From: Bog-793 sp050014835
Lineage (GTDB): Bacteria > Actinomycetota > Acidimicrobiia > Acidimicrobiales > Bog-793
Direction: 5' to 3'
DNA length: 64,000 bases
Assembly (NCBI GenBank): GCA_050014835.1
Contig: JBEKCO010000001.1
Location: 1 to 64,000, forward strand
Shown: positions 55,498 to 63,565 of the stretch, in pieces
Position numbering within the stretch: the stretch's first letter is position 1
Layout of the letters: each line of letters starts with the position of its first letter
The notes under the pieces: model-generated
Database searches by the model: none
Seen by the model: the letters and a program-made list of their open reading frames with translations, nothing else
Told to the model about the DNA's origin: nothing
Translations under genes and position numbers: made by a program

Positions 55498-56804
55498 CGC
55501 TCATCGAGCGCCGGTTTCGGGAGCGGATCGTGCTCGTCGGAGTCGTGACGCGGCCGCGCGGGCCAGGAGAGGTCGAGGCGAGCCTCGACGAGCTGAGTCT
55601 GCTCATCGACACCGCCGGAGCCGACGAGGTGGCCCGGGTCGTCCAGTCGCGGGACGCGATCGACCCGGCGACGTACATCGGGCGCGGCAAGGCCGAGGAG
55701 CTCCACCTGCTGTGCGAGTCGGTCGACGCCGACACCGTCGTTTTCGACGACGAGCTGAACCCCGCCCAGCAGCGCAATCTCGAGGGGATCCTCGGGCGCA
55801 CGGCGATCGACCGGACCGCCGTGATCCTCGACATCTTCGCCCAGAACGCCCGGACCGAGGAGGGCCGCGCCCAGGTCGAGTTGGCGCTGCTGCAGTACCG
55901 GCTGCCGCGGCTGCGCGGCCGGGGGATGACGCTTTCGCAGCAGGCCGGTCGGATCGGCACCCGGGGCCCCGGCGAGACGCAGCTGGAAGTCGACCGACGG
56001 CGCATCACGCAGCGGATCCAACGGTTGCAGGTCGTGCTCACCAACCTCGAGTCGACGCGACAGACCCAGCGCCGCGCCCGTCGGCGCGGATCCCGGCGGA
56101 GCGTTTCGCTCGTTGGCTACACGAACACCGGGAAGTCGACGCTTCTCAACGCCTTGACCGACGCCGACGTGATCGTCGAGAACCGCCTCTTCGCGACGCT
56201 CGACCCGAGGACCCGCCGGCTCGAACTGCCGGGAGGAGAGACCGTGCTCTGCTCGGACACGGTCGGATTCGTTCGCAAGCTCCCGCACCAGCTCGTCACG
56301 GCCTTCCACTCGACGCTCGAGACGGTGGCGGACTCCGACCTCCTCGTCCACGTCGTCGACGCCGCCGCGGCGGATCCCGACAGCCAGATCGCCGCCGTAA
56401 GGTCGGTGCTCGCCGAGATCGGCGCCGATTCGGTGCCCGAGATCTTCGCCTTCAACAAGTGCGACCGCGGGCGGCGGGCCGCGGTCCGGCTCCACGCGTT
56501 GTATCCGGATTCGGTGATCTGCTCGGCGCTTTCGGGCGAGGGTCTCGACGACCTGCTCGGGGCCATCGGAGAGGCGCTGCGCGCCCACGACCGAACGGTC
56601 GATCTCTCGGTCCCGTACGAGAGGGGCGACGTGATCGCTGCCCTCCACCGGGGAGGCGAGGTGCTCGACCAGCACGACTCCGGGTCCGGGCTGTCCGTCC
56701 GGGTCCGTCTCGATGAGGCCGGCCGGCGCCGCTTCGCCCAGTTCACGACCCGGACCGACCGCGGCGCCGGGGCGGGGTCCGCCGGGGACGGTGCCGAGCC
56801 GTGA
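55494..56804 (+). CDS. hflX: HflX ribosome-associated GTPase
   Basis: 436 residues. N-terminal HflX domain with TYIGRGKAEEL and FDDELNPAQQRNLE, long coiled-coil with QQAGRIGTRGPGETQLE, then the GTPase domain: G1 GYTNTGKST, G3 DTVGFVRKLP, G4 NKCD. Splits or rescues stalled ribosomes. GTG start overlapping dapF (GTGA). The C-terminal ~50 residues form the usual HflX tail. Linked with miaA as in many bacteria. Confidence 0.94.
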   Translation: MTLIERRFRERIVLVGVVTRPRGPGEVEASLDELSLLIDTAGADEVARVVQSRDAIDPATYIGRGKAEELHLLCESVDADTVVFDDELNPAQQRNLEGILGRTAIDRTAVILDIFAQNARTEEGRAQVELALLQYRLPRLRGRGMTLSQQAGRIGTRGPGETQLEVDRRRITQRIQRLQVVLTNLESTRQTQRRARRRGSRRSVSLVGYTNTGKSTLLNALTDADVIVENRLFATLDPRTRRLELPGGETVLCSDTVGFVRKLPHQLVTAFHSTLETVADSDLLVHVVDAAAADPDSQIAAVRSVLAEIGADSVPEIFAFNKCDRGRRAAVRLHALYPDSVICSALSGEGLDDLLGAIGEALRAHDRTVDLSVPYERGDVIAALHRGGEVLDQHDSGSGLSVRVRLDEAGRRRFAQFTTRTDRGAGAGSAGDGAEP

Positions 56805-56900
56805 GCGCCGCCGGTGCCCGTGTCCGAACGGTGCCGGACGGGCCCGGCGTGTACCCGGGGCGAAGGGTCGGGTCGCGTTAGCCTCGCAGCAGGAGGCGTG

Positions 56901-57725
56901 ATGGACGGTCTCGAGGCCTCGGTACACGAGCTCTGGCAGCACCGGGGCGAGCTGTCCGCGGCCGACGACGGAGCCGCCGAAACGGTCATGGAGGCGGTCT
57001 CGCTGCTCGACTCCGGAGCCGCCCGCGTCGCCGAGATCGCCGCGGGAGGCGATGTCGTCGTACACGAGTGGCTGCGCGAGGCAATCCTGTTGTTGTTCGC
57101 GCTCTCGCGGATCACGACCGTGGAGCTCGGACCCTTCGAGTACGCCGACAAGATCCCGCTGAAGAAGGACTTCGTGGCCAAGGGCGTTCGCGTGGTGCCG
57201 GGCGCCTCGGCGCGCTGGGGAGCGTTCCTCGACCGCGGCGTGATCCTCATGCCGAGCTACGTGAACATCGGGGCGCGCGTCGGTGCCGGCACGCTCGTCG
57301 ACACGTGGGCGACGGTCGGCTCGTGCGCCCAGATCGGGGCCCGGGTCCACCTGTCGGGTGGCGTCGGCATCGGCGGGGTGCTGGAACCGCTGAACGCTGT
57401 TCCGGTTGTCGTCGAGGATGACGCGCTGATCGGCAGCCGCTCAATCGTCGCCGAGGGTGCCCGAGTCGGCGAGGGCGCCGTCCTCGGGGCGGGCTCGATC
57501 CTCACGGGGTCCGTGCCGGTCATTGAGGCGGCAACGGGCGAGGAGATCAGCCGGGGGAGGGTTCCGCCCTGGACCGTCGCCGTCGGCGCGTCGCGTCGGC
57601 GCGAGTACCCCGGCGGGGAGTTCTTCCTGCCGTGCGTGCTCGTCGTCCGGCACCTCGCCGAGGGGGAGCGCCACGACAAGGCGCAGCTGAACGAGATCCT
57701 GCGCGACGCCGGCGTCGCTCCCTGA
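56901..57725 (+). CDS. dapD: Tetrahydrodipicolinate N-succinyltransferase
   Basis: 274-residue left-handed beta-helix acyltransferase (about 100-230 in hexapeptide repeats such as IGARVGAGTLVDTW and GAVLGAGSIL), with an N-terminal helical domain. Makes N-succinyl-2-amino-6-ketopimelate for lysine and peptidoglycan. ATG at 56901 is convincing: AGGAGG ends four bases upstream. Eleven bases before dapE. 96 bases after hflX, so a separate promoter is possible. Confidence 0.9.
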   Translation: MDGLEASVHELWQHRGELSAADDGAAETVMEAVSLLDSGAARVAEIAAGGDVVVHEWLREAILLLFALSRITTVELGPFEYADKIPLKKDFVAKGVRVVPGASARWGAFLDRGVILMPSYVNIGARVGAGTLVDTWATVGSCAQIGARVHLSGGVGIGGVLEPLNAVPVVVEDDALIGSRSIVAEGARVGEGAVLGAGSILTGSVPVIEAATGEEISRGRVPPWTVAVGASRRREYPGGEFFLPCVLVVRHLAEGERHDKAQLNEILRDAGVAP

Positions 57726-57735
57726 ACGTGACACC

Positions 57736-58809
57736 GTGACCGACCTGTTGGGACTCACCGCCGAGCTCGTCGGCATTCCGTCGGTGAGCCACGACGAGGC
57801 CGCGATCGCCGCTTTCGTGGAGTCCGAGCTGCGGCGTAATCGCGGGCTCGCCGTCACGCGCATCGCCGACAACGTCGTCGCCCACACCTCGCTCGGCCGC
57901 GCCGAGCGGGTCCTTCTCGCCGGCCACCTCGACACCGTCCCGCCGGCCGGCAACGAAGGGTCGCGCCTCGACGGCGATGTCTGCCACGGGCTGGGGAGCG
58001 TCGACATGAAAGGCGGAGTCGCCGTCTTAGTCGCGCTCGCCGCCGAGCTCACCGAGCCGGTCTACGACCTCACCTTCGTCCTTTACAGCGGGGAGGAGGT
58101 CGAGCGGCGCTACTCGGGCCTCGCCGCCCTCGAGGCGGCGCGCCCCGACCTGCTCGTCGCCGACGCCGCGTTCTTGCTCGAGCCGACCGGTGCGGTCGTC
58201 GAAGCCGGTTGCCAGGGCTCGATGCGGCTCATCGTGGAGATGCGGGGTTCGCCCGCCCACGCGGCGCGCCCGTGGATGGGGAAGAACGCGCTCCACCGCC
58301 TCGGCGCGCTGCTCGGGCGCGTCGGCGAGTTCGACGACCGCCGGCCCGTGCTCGACGGCTGCGAGTACCACGAGTCACTCCAGGCGGTGTGGGCCGAAGG
58401 GGGGTCAACCGCGAAGGCGAACGTCGTGCCCGACCGGGCCGTGGCGCTCCTCAGCCACCGCTTCGCACCTGACCGGAACGCCGAGGCGGCCCTCGATTCG
58501 ATCCGCGCGCTTCTCGGACCGGCGCTCGACATTGCGGCCGGTGACGTGATCGAGGTCGAGGAGGTCTCGGATCCGGCGCCTCCGAACCTCGGCCATCCCG
58601 TCCTCGCCTCGCTCGTCGCGGCGAGCGAGGCGAAACCCCGCGCCAAGCTCGGGTGGACCGATGTCGCGCGCTTTGCCGCTTGGGGCGTGCCGGCGGCGAA
58701 CTTCGGCCCGGGGGACCCGATGCTCTGCCACCACCCGGACGAGAGAATCAGCCGCCGGGAACTCGAGGCGGCGTACTCGGTGCTCCGGTCGTTGCTCGCC
58801 GGGGCCTGA
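57736..58809 (+). CDS. dapE: Succinyl-diaminopimelate desuccinylase
   Basis: 357-residue M20A zinc hydrolase. LLAGHLDTVPPAGN, GLGSVDMKGGVAV and LYSGEEVERRYSGL hold the metal and catalytic acids; the central lid domain has GSPAHAARPWMGKNALH. Releases succinate from N-succinyl-LL-diaminopimelate, the step before epimerisation. Actinobacterial DapE is usually of this size. GTG start. Stop is five bases from the convergent lexA. Confidence 0.88.
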   Translation: MTDLLGLTAELVGIPSVSHDEAAIAAFVESELRRNRGLAVTRIADNVVAHTSLGRAERVLLAGHLDTVPPAGNEGSRLDGDVCHGLGSVDMKGGVAVLVALAAELTEPVYDLTFVLYSGEEVERRYSGLAALEAARPDLLVADAAFLLEPTGAVVEAGCQGSMRLIVEMRGSPAHAARPWMGKNALHRLGALLGRVGEFDDRRPVLDGCEYHESLQAVWAEGGSTAKANVVPDRAVALLSHRFAPDRNAEAALDSIRALLGPALDIAAGDVIEVEEVSDPAPPNLGHPVLASLVAASEAKPRAKLGWTDVARFAAWGVPAANFGPGDPMLCHHPDERISRRELEAAYSVLRSLLAGA

Positions 58810-58814
58810 GCCGC

Positions 58815-59447
58815 CTACAGGCGGCGCAGGACGGTCACGACCTTGCCGTAGATCGAGACCTCCTCGGGCGGCAGCTCGATCTCGGCGAAGTCGGGGTTCG
58901 CCGGCACGAGCACGATGTGACCGTGCCGGCGGCGGAAGGTCTTCACCGTCGCCTCGCCGTCCGGGATGCCGGCGACGACGACGTCGCCGGGCTCGGCATC
59001 AGGCTGGTGACGCACGACGACGAGGTCGTCGTTGAGGATGCCCGCCCCGATCATCGAGTCGCCGCGCACCCGCAGCATGAACAACTCACCCGGTCCGGTG
59101 AGGTCCTCCGGCACCGGTAGGACCTCCTCGACGTTCTCCTCGGCGAGCACGCCGACGCCGGCGGCGACGTCACCGACGAGGGGCACGTGGGCGACGGGTC
59201 GCGCGCCGATCGCGGCGCCCGACGAGGGCTCGAAGGAGACCTCGATCGCGCGCGGCTTCGTCGGGTCGCGACGCAGGTAGCCCTGGCGCTGGAGGATCTG
59301 CAGGTGGGCGTGGACGGTCGAGGAGGAGGTGAGCCCCACCGCCTCGCCGATCTCGCGCACCGACGGCGGGTAGCCGCGTTCGCGGACCTCGCGTTCGATG
59401 AACTCGAGAATCTGACGACGCTTGCCCGAGAGTTGGGTTTCGGCCAT
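58815..59447 (-). CDS. lexA: SOS repressor LexA
   Basis: 210 residues. Winged-helix DNA-binding domain (about 1-70, SGKRRQILEFIEREVRERG, TSSSTVHAHLQIL), then the S24 protease domain: self-cleavage pair A96-G97 in GDVAAGVG, nucleophile S131 in GDSMIG and general base K169 in ATVKTF. Self-cleaves with RecA filament under DNA damage, derepressing the SOS regulon. ATG 59447; an in-frame upstream ATG at 59480 would add 11 residues and is disfavoured. Divergent from a LysM gene across the SOS-box cluster, as in mycobacteria and Bacillus. Confidence 0.95.
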   Translation of the reverse strand: MAETQLSGKRRQILEFIEREVRERGYPPSVREIGEAVGLTSSSTVHAHLQILQRQGYLRRDPTKPRAIEVSFEPSSGAAIGARPVAHVPLVGDVAAGVGVLAEENVEEVLPVPEDLTGPGELFMLRVRGDSMIGAGILNDDLVVVRHQPDAEPGDVVVAGIPDGEATVKTFRRRHGHIVLVPANPDFAEIELPPEEVSIYGKVVTVLRRL

Positions 59448-59492
59448 CTGCCCCGCCTTTCGCGAACGGCCCGCGGCCACGTCCTGACCTCG

Positions 59493-59522
59493 AAGTTACC
59501 TCCGTGTCACACCCAGATGCAA
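59493..59522 (-). promoter_or_regulatory. Candidate lexA promoter
   Basis: On the minus strand TTGCAT (59522-59517) and TAACTT (59498-59493) are 18 bases apart, ahead of the lexA ATG. The -35 overlaps the first SOS-like box, so autorepression by LexA would follow. Hexamers are imperfect. Confidence 0.4.
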
Positions 59523-59533
59523 ACATCCGTTCG
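59520..59533. promoter_or_regulatory. SOS box 1 (one mismatch)
   Basis: CAAACATCCGTTCG matches the actinobacterial LexA site CGAAC-N4-GTTCG at nine of ten fixed positions. It overlaps the candidate lexA -35. Confidence 0.6.
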
Positions 59534-59534
59534 T

Positions 59535-59548
59535 GGAACACCCGTTCG
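59535..59548. promoter_or_regulatory. SOS box 2 (one mismatch)
   Basis: GGAACACCCGTTCG, the core GAAC-N4-GTTC being perfect. Fifteen bases after box 1, so LexA dimers could bind side by side on nearly the same face after about 1.5 turns. Confidence 0.7.
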
Positions 59549-59556
59549 CCCGGTCG

Positions 59557-59586
59557 TTGACACCGAACAGACGTTCGTGCGACGAT
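59557..59586 (+). promoter_or_regulatory. Promoter of the LysM gene with LexA site in spacer
   Basis: TTGACA (59557-59562) is a perfect -35; GACGAT (59581-59586) at 18 bases is a reasonable -10. The perfect SOS box 3 (CGAACAGACGTTCG, 59564-59577) lies entirely in the spacer, so LexA should block RNA polymerase. Confidence 0.7.
59564..59577. promoter_or_regulatory. SOS box 3 (perfect)
   Basis: CGAACAGACGTTCG fits CGAAC-N4-GTTCG exactly. It lies between the -35 and -10 elements of the LysM gene promoter. Confidence 0.85.
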
Positions 59587-59600
59587 GGTTGCCGGGCAGC

Positions 59601-59614
59601 CGAACGTACGTACG
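59601..59614. promoter_or_regulatory. SOS-box-like site 4 (one mismatch)
   Basis: CGAACGTACGTACG differs from the consensus at one base of the right half (GTACG). It lies downstream of the promoter, 36 bases before the LysM gene start. Confidence 0.45.
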
Positions 59615-59649
59615 GACGCCCGGCGGGTTCCTTTCCTTCGGAGGCAGAT

Positions 59650-60060
59650 ATGGCGGCGGTGGTCGGTTCGCTCCGGGAGGCGAGGGTCCGTCTTGTCCCG
59701 CATCCCGGGCAGGCGTCCCTCGGGCTCGTCGGAGGCGATGACGGGCGGGCGACGTCTCTTCTCGTCGGCCCGAGGCCCCGCGCCGCGACCCGGCGCCGGG
59801 TGGGCGGCGCCCTGGCCGCGCTCGTGGCGTTCGCCGGGCTCTGGATCGGCGCGGGGGCGCTGCGGGCGACGCAGAACGCCCCGGCCGGCGCCGGAGGTCG
59901 CGAGATCGTCTACGTCGCTCGTCCCGGCGACACCCTGTGGGCGATCGCCACGCGGCTCGACCCGGCGGGCGACCCGGTCGAGGTCGTCGCGACCCTCGCC
60001 GCCGAGCTCCATGGGGCCGCTCTCCGGCCCGGGACCGTCCTCACCGTCCCCTCGTCCTGA
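59650..60060 (+). CDS. LysM-domain membrane protein, SOS cell-division suppressor candidate (YneA/ChiZ-like)
   Basis: 136 residues: a short cytoplasmic N-terminus, one hydrophobic span (GGALAALVAFAGLWIGAGAL) and an exported LysM domain (YVARPGDTLWAIATRLDP). ATG supported by GGAGG six bases ahead. Proteins of this build divergent from lexA act as SOS-induced division inhibitors: YneA in Bacillus, Rv2719c/ChiZ in M. tuberculosis, DivS in corynebacteria. The SOS promoter here fits that. Direct evidence of inhibition is lacking. nrdR follows 55 bases later, as in M. tuberculosis. Confidence 0.82.
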   Translation: MAAVVGSLREARVRLVPHPGQASLGLVGGDDGRATSLLVGPRPRAATRRRVGGALAALVAFAGLWIGAGALRATQNAPAGAGGREIVYVARPGDTLWAIATRLDPAGDPVEVVATLAAELHGAALRPGTVLTVPSS

Positions 60061-60115
60061 CGGGCGGTGTCCCGACGCACCGGGGTCGAAGCCCTGGGAG
60101 CGCTACTCTCCCGCG

Positions 60116-60631
60116 GTGCGTTGTCCGAGGTGTTCGGCCGGCGATGACCACGTCATCGACTCGCGCGAGGTCGACCGCGGCGAGTCGATCCGTCGGCGCC
60201 GCGAGTGCCGAAACTGCGGTTACCGCTTCACGACCTTCGAGCGCCTCGGCGGTCCGGTCACCTTCGTCGTGAAAAGGTCCGCCGAACGGGAGCCGTTCCG
60301 TCGTGAGAAGGTCGTGGCTGGGGTCCGGGCGGCCTGCAAGAACCGGCCGGTCGACGCCGAGGCGATCGAGGCGCTCGCCGTCGCCGTCGAGAACGAGCTC
60401 GCCCACTCGGGTCGCGACGTGACGACCGAGCAGATCGGTGTCGCCGTGCTCGACCGCCTGCGCGTCCTCGACGACGTTGCCTATATCCGCTTTGCCAGCG
60501 TGTACAAGGGTTTCGAGAACCTCGGCGACTTCGCGCGGGAAGCGGGGCTTTTGACGAAGGCGACGGCGCCGAAGCAGCACCACCCGCCCGAGGGCGTGCC
60601 GGCTGCCCGCACGACCCGGGCCCCGGGCTGA
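60116..60631 (+). CDS. nrdR: Transcriptional repressor NrdR
   Basis: 171 residues: zinc ribbon at the N-terminus (MRCPRC and RECRNCGYRFTTFER) and an ATP-cone domain (VVKRSAEREPFRREKVVAGV; VYKGFENLGDF). Represses ribonucleotide reductase genes when dATP/ATP is high. GTG start. Adjoins the SOS-controlled LysM gene and may be read from its promoter, linking dNTP supply to DNA damage. No nrd gene is in the window. C-terminal 20 residues are a variable extension. Confidence 0.93.
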   Translation: MRCPRCSAGDDHVIDSREVDRGESIRRRRECRNCGYRFTTFERLGGPVTFVVKRSAEREPFRREKVVAGVRAACKNRPVDAEAIEALAVAVENELAHSGRDVTTEQIGVAVLDRLRVLDDVAYIRFASVYKGFENLGDFAREAGLLTKATAPKQHHPPEGVPAARTTRAPG

Positions 60632-60637
60632 CGCGTC

Positions 60638-61351
60638 GTGTCCGTCGAACTGCTGAGCGACGCACCGCGCCGGGCCGTCGCCATCTACGCCCATCCGGAC
60701 GACTCCGACGTCTCGTGCGGGGGGACGCTCGCGCGATGGGCGGACGCGGGGACGGTGGTCGATCTCGTCGTGTGCGCCGCTGGCGACAAGGGCACGAGGG
60801 AGGCCGTGCAGGATCGCGCCGAGCTCGTCGCGACCCGTGCCGCCGAGATCGAGGCCGCGGCACGCGTCCTCGGGGTGTCCGGCGTGCACCGGCTGGGACG
60901 ACCCGACGGGGAGTTCGAGAACGATCCCGATCTCCGTCGTGAGCTCGTGCGGTTGCTGCGCGAGCTGCGCCCGGAGGTGCTGGTCTGCCCCGACCCGCTC
61001 GCCGTGTTCTTCGGCGAGCACTACTACAACCACCGCGACCACCGCGTCGTCGGTTTCGCCGCGCTCGACGCCGCGGCGCCGGGCGCGGCGTCGCCGCTGT
61101 ACTTCCCCGACGCGGGGCCCCCGCACGCCGTCGGGTTCGCGTTGCTGTCGGGCTCGCTCGAACCGAACGTCTACGTCGAGGTGACGGCGACCGTCGGCCG
61201 CAAGGCGGACGCCGTTTGCTGTCACGTCAGCCAGCTCGGGGAGGCCGGGGAGTCGTTCCGGCCGGTGATGGAGGAGCGCGCCGCCGAGGCGGGCCGCGTC
61301 GCCGGCGTCGAGTACGCCGAGGCGTTCCGCCGGGTCTGGCTCGGGCCCTGA
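60638..61351 (+). CDS. PIG-L family LmbE-like deacetylase
   Basis: 237-residue zinc deacetylase. AIYAHPDDSDVSCGGTL is the metal motif (AHPDD), with a later NHRDHRVVGFAALDAA. Family members remove acetyl from GlcNAc-linked substrates, as in mycothiol (MshB) or detoxification (Mca); which applies here is unclear. GTG start six bases after nrdR. Its 3' end is followed within 50 bases by dinB. Confidence 0.85.
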   Translation: MSVELLSDAPRRAVAIYAHPDDSDVSCGGTLARWADAGTVVDLVVCAAGDKGTREAVQDRAELVATRAAEIEAAARVLGVSGVHRLGRPDGEFENDPDLRRELVRLLRELRPEVLVCPDPLAVFFGEHYYNHRDHRVVGFAALDAAAPGAASPLYFPDAGPPHAVGFALLSGSLEPNVYVEVTATVGRKADAVCCHVSQLGEAGESFRPVMEERAAEAGRVAGVEYAEAFRRVWLGP

Positions 61352-61398
61352 CCGAGGGAGCCCGCCTGCCCGACCTCCCTCGATCCGGCGTCCCGTCG

Positions 61399-62685
61399 GT
61401 GCGGCTCGGTACGGCCGTCGACGCGACCGACGTGCTGCACCTCGACATGGACTCGTTCTTCGCCGCGGTCGAGGTCCGCGCCGACCCGTCGCTCGCGGGC
61501 CGTCCGGTCGTCGTCGGGGGCTCCGGGCCCCGCTCGGTCGTGTCGTCGGCGTCGTACGAGTCGCGAGTCTTCGGTGTGCGCTCGGCGATGCCGATCGCCG
61601 AGGCGCGTCGGCGCTGTCCGGGTCTCGTCGTCGTCGCCGGGCACCACGAGGTCTACGAGAAGGTGAGCGCGCGCCTCGTCGGCCTCTGCCACGAGGTCAC
61701 GCCGATCGTCGAGCCGATCTCGATCGACGAGGCATTCCTCGACGTGTCCGGAGCGCACCAGCTGTTCGGCGACAGCTGGACGATCGCGACGAACCTGCGG
61801 CGACGGGTGCTCGACGAGCTCGCGCTCGCCTGCGCGATCGGGATCGGCCGGACCAAGCTCGTCGCCAAGCTCGCCTCGAAGGCGGCGAAACCCCGTGTCC
61901 GGCCCGGCGGATTCGACCCGGGCGCCGGCGTCGTTCTCGTCGCCCCCGTCGACGAGCTCTCCTTCCTCCACGCCCATCCGGTCCGGGCCGTTCCCGGGAT
62001 CGGGCCCGCCACGGCGGAGCGCCTGCGCCGCATCGGCGTGACGACGGTCGGGGACCTCGCGCTCGTCGGGCGCCAACGACTCGTCGAGATGTTCGGGGAG
62101 GCGCATGGCGCGGCGCTCTTCGAACTCGCGGTCGGGCGGGACGACCGGCGCGTGGTGACTGACCGCGTCCTGCGCTCCATCGGCCACGAGCGGACGTTCG
62201 ACGTCGACGACCACGACCCGGCGTCGCTCGCCAGCAAGGCCCGCGAGCTCGCCGTTTCGGTCGCGGCGCGCTGCCGGGCCCGGGGCGTCGCCGCGAGGAC
62301 GGTGTCGGTGAAGGTGCGGTTCGGAGACTTCGAGACGATCGACCGTTCCCGTTCGCTCGACCGCCCGGTGACGTCCGCCGCCGAGATCGCCGAGGTCGCG
62401 ACGGCGTTGCTCGAGGCCGTCGATGCCGGCCGCGGGGTGCGCCTGCTCGGCGTGTCGGTGTCGAACCTCGGCGAGTCGAACCTCGAGCACGCCGTGCAGC
62501 TCGGCCTGTTCGCTGACGCCTCCGCCGGTCGGGACGTCGCGGCGCCGCCCGGCCGGAGCGACGAGGTCGAGGTGGCGGCGGACGAGATCCGGCGCCGCTT
62601 CGGGCCAGACGCCATCACCTCGGCGGCGGCGGCCGGGCGCCGGGTGGGGCGACGTGGCGACCGACTCGGCCGGCAAGGGCGCTAG
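61399..62685 (+). CDS. dinB: DNA polymerase IV (DinB)
   Basis: 428-residue Y-family translesion polymerase. HLDMDSFFAAVE (first metal Asp), SSASYESRVFGVRSAMP, SIDEAFLDVSG, GIGRTKLVAKLASKAAKP, and the thumb helix-hairpin-helix AVPGIGPATAERLRRIG; the little finger follows to the C-terminus. Error-prone bypass of lesions. Start at GTG 61399; the long frame upstream overlaps the deacetylase gene and is artefact. C-terminal ~30 residues are basic and no clear beta-clamp motif was seen. No SOS box recognised directly ahead. Confidence 0.9.
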   Translation: MRLGTAVDATDVLHLDMDSFFAAVEVRADPSLAGRPVVVGGSGPRSVVSSASYESRVFGVRSAMPIAEARRRCPGLVVVAGHHEVYEKVSARLVGLCHEVTPIVEPISIDEAFLDVSGAHQLFGDSWTIATNLRRRVLDELALACAIGIGRTKLVAKLASKAAKPRVRPGGFDPGAGVVLVAPVDELSFLHAHPVRAVPGIGPATAERLRRIGVTTVGDLALVGRQRLVEMFGEAHGAALFELAVGRDDRRVVTDRVLRSIGHERTFDVDDHDPASLASKARELAVSVAARCRARGVAARTVSVKVRFGDFETIDRSRSLDRPVTSAAEIAEVATALLEAVDAGRGVRLLGVSVSNLGESNLEHAVQLGLFADASAGRDVAAPPGRSDEVEVAADEIRRRFGPDAITSAAAAGRRVGRRGDRLGRQGR

Positions 62686-62828
62686 AGATCGATCCAGCGG
62701 CTTCCCGCGAGGACCTGCGGGCCGGTCGCGCGCGGCGGGGAGTTGCCGGGGGATTAGCGTGGCGGAGGGACACCGCCGCCGTGGTCCCGTCAGCGCCTGC
62801 CCGGTCGGCGCGGAGAGAAGGGGAGAAG

Positions 62829-63200
62829 GTGCCGCTTTCGGAAGACGAGCAGCGCATTCTCCACGAGATGGAACAGAAGCTGTTCGAGCACGACCGCGGA
62901 TTCGCCAGTCGCGTCCGGACGAAACCCTCCCGCTCGCTCGCCGGCCGTTCGATGTGGTGGTCGGCGGTGATCTTCCTCATCGGGTTCGCCGTGCTCCTCG
63001 TCTCGTTCCGCTCGTCCACCCTGATCGGGACCTTCGGGTTCCTCGTCATGCTTGTGGCGGCGCTGCTTTTCGAGCGCAGCGCCCGTCTGGTTTTCGGGCG
63101 GGCCGACGCGTCGGGCCGCAAGGCGAGACCGCGTGTGCTTTCCGAGGAGCTGTCGATGATCGGTCGGCGCCTGCGGTCACGATTCGGCCGCGAGCGCTGA
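62829..63200 (+). CDS. DUF3040 membrane protein
   Basis: 123 residues. Starts MPLSEDEQRILHEMEQKLFEHD, the hallmark of the actinobacterial DUF3040 family, then two hydrophobic spans (WWSAVIFLIGFAVLLVSF and LIGTFGFLVMLVAALLF) and a basic tail. GTG 62829 preceded by AAGGGGAGAAG. Function unknown. The 143 bases before it contain nothing recognised. Confidence 0.85.
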   Translation: MPLSEDEQRILHEMEQKLFEHDRGFASRVRTKPSRSLAGRSMWWSAVIFLIGFAVLLVSFRSSTLIGTFGFLVMLVAALLFERSARLVFGRADASGRKARPRVLSEELSMIGRRLRSRFGRER

Positions 63201-63205
63201 GCGCC

Positions 63206-63514
63206 GTGGACCGGGCCGAACGAGCGGCCCTTGCGGCACAGTTCCGTTCCATGGCCGCGGTCGTTTTCCGTCGGCCGCGACTCCTCCCCACAGCGGCGCG
63301 GCTCGGGCTCAGCCTCGTTCGGAGGCGCTGGTGGTGCCGACGCCCGTTCCTCCCGCTGCCGGACCCGGACTGGATCGCTTTCCGCATGGAGGTCGCCTAC
63401 GGAACCGCGACCGCGGTGCCTAAGGCGGAGGATCTCGCCGATTATCTCGAATGGGCCCGCCAGATGCGCACGCTGCAAGGGACATGGCGCTCACGCAGAC
63501 GGGTGGCGCGCTAG
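63206..63514 (+). CDS. Small conserved protein, unknown
   Basis: 102 residues from GTG 63206, five bases after the DUF3040 stop. Begins VDRAERAALAAQFRSMA, has a basic tryptophan-rich middle (RRRWWCRRPFLPLPDPDWIAFRME) and YGTATAVPKAEDLADYLEWAR near the end. The mix of helix and conserved WIAFRMEVAYG suggests a real gene. I could not assign it to a named family. Probably co-transcribed with DUF3040. Confidence 0.6.
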   Translation: MDRAERAALAAQFRSMAAVVFRRPRLLPTAARLGLSLVRRRWWCRRPFLPLPDPDWIAFRMEVAYGTATAVPKAEDLADYLEWARQMRTLQGTWRSRRRVAR

Positions 63515-63565
63515 CCTCGCCGCAGATGCCGGCGCGCAATGTTTTCGGGGACGATCGGGTCTGAC

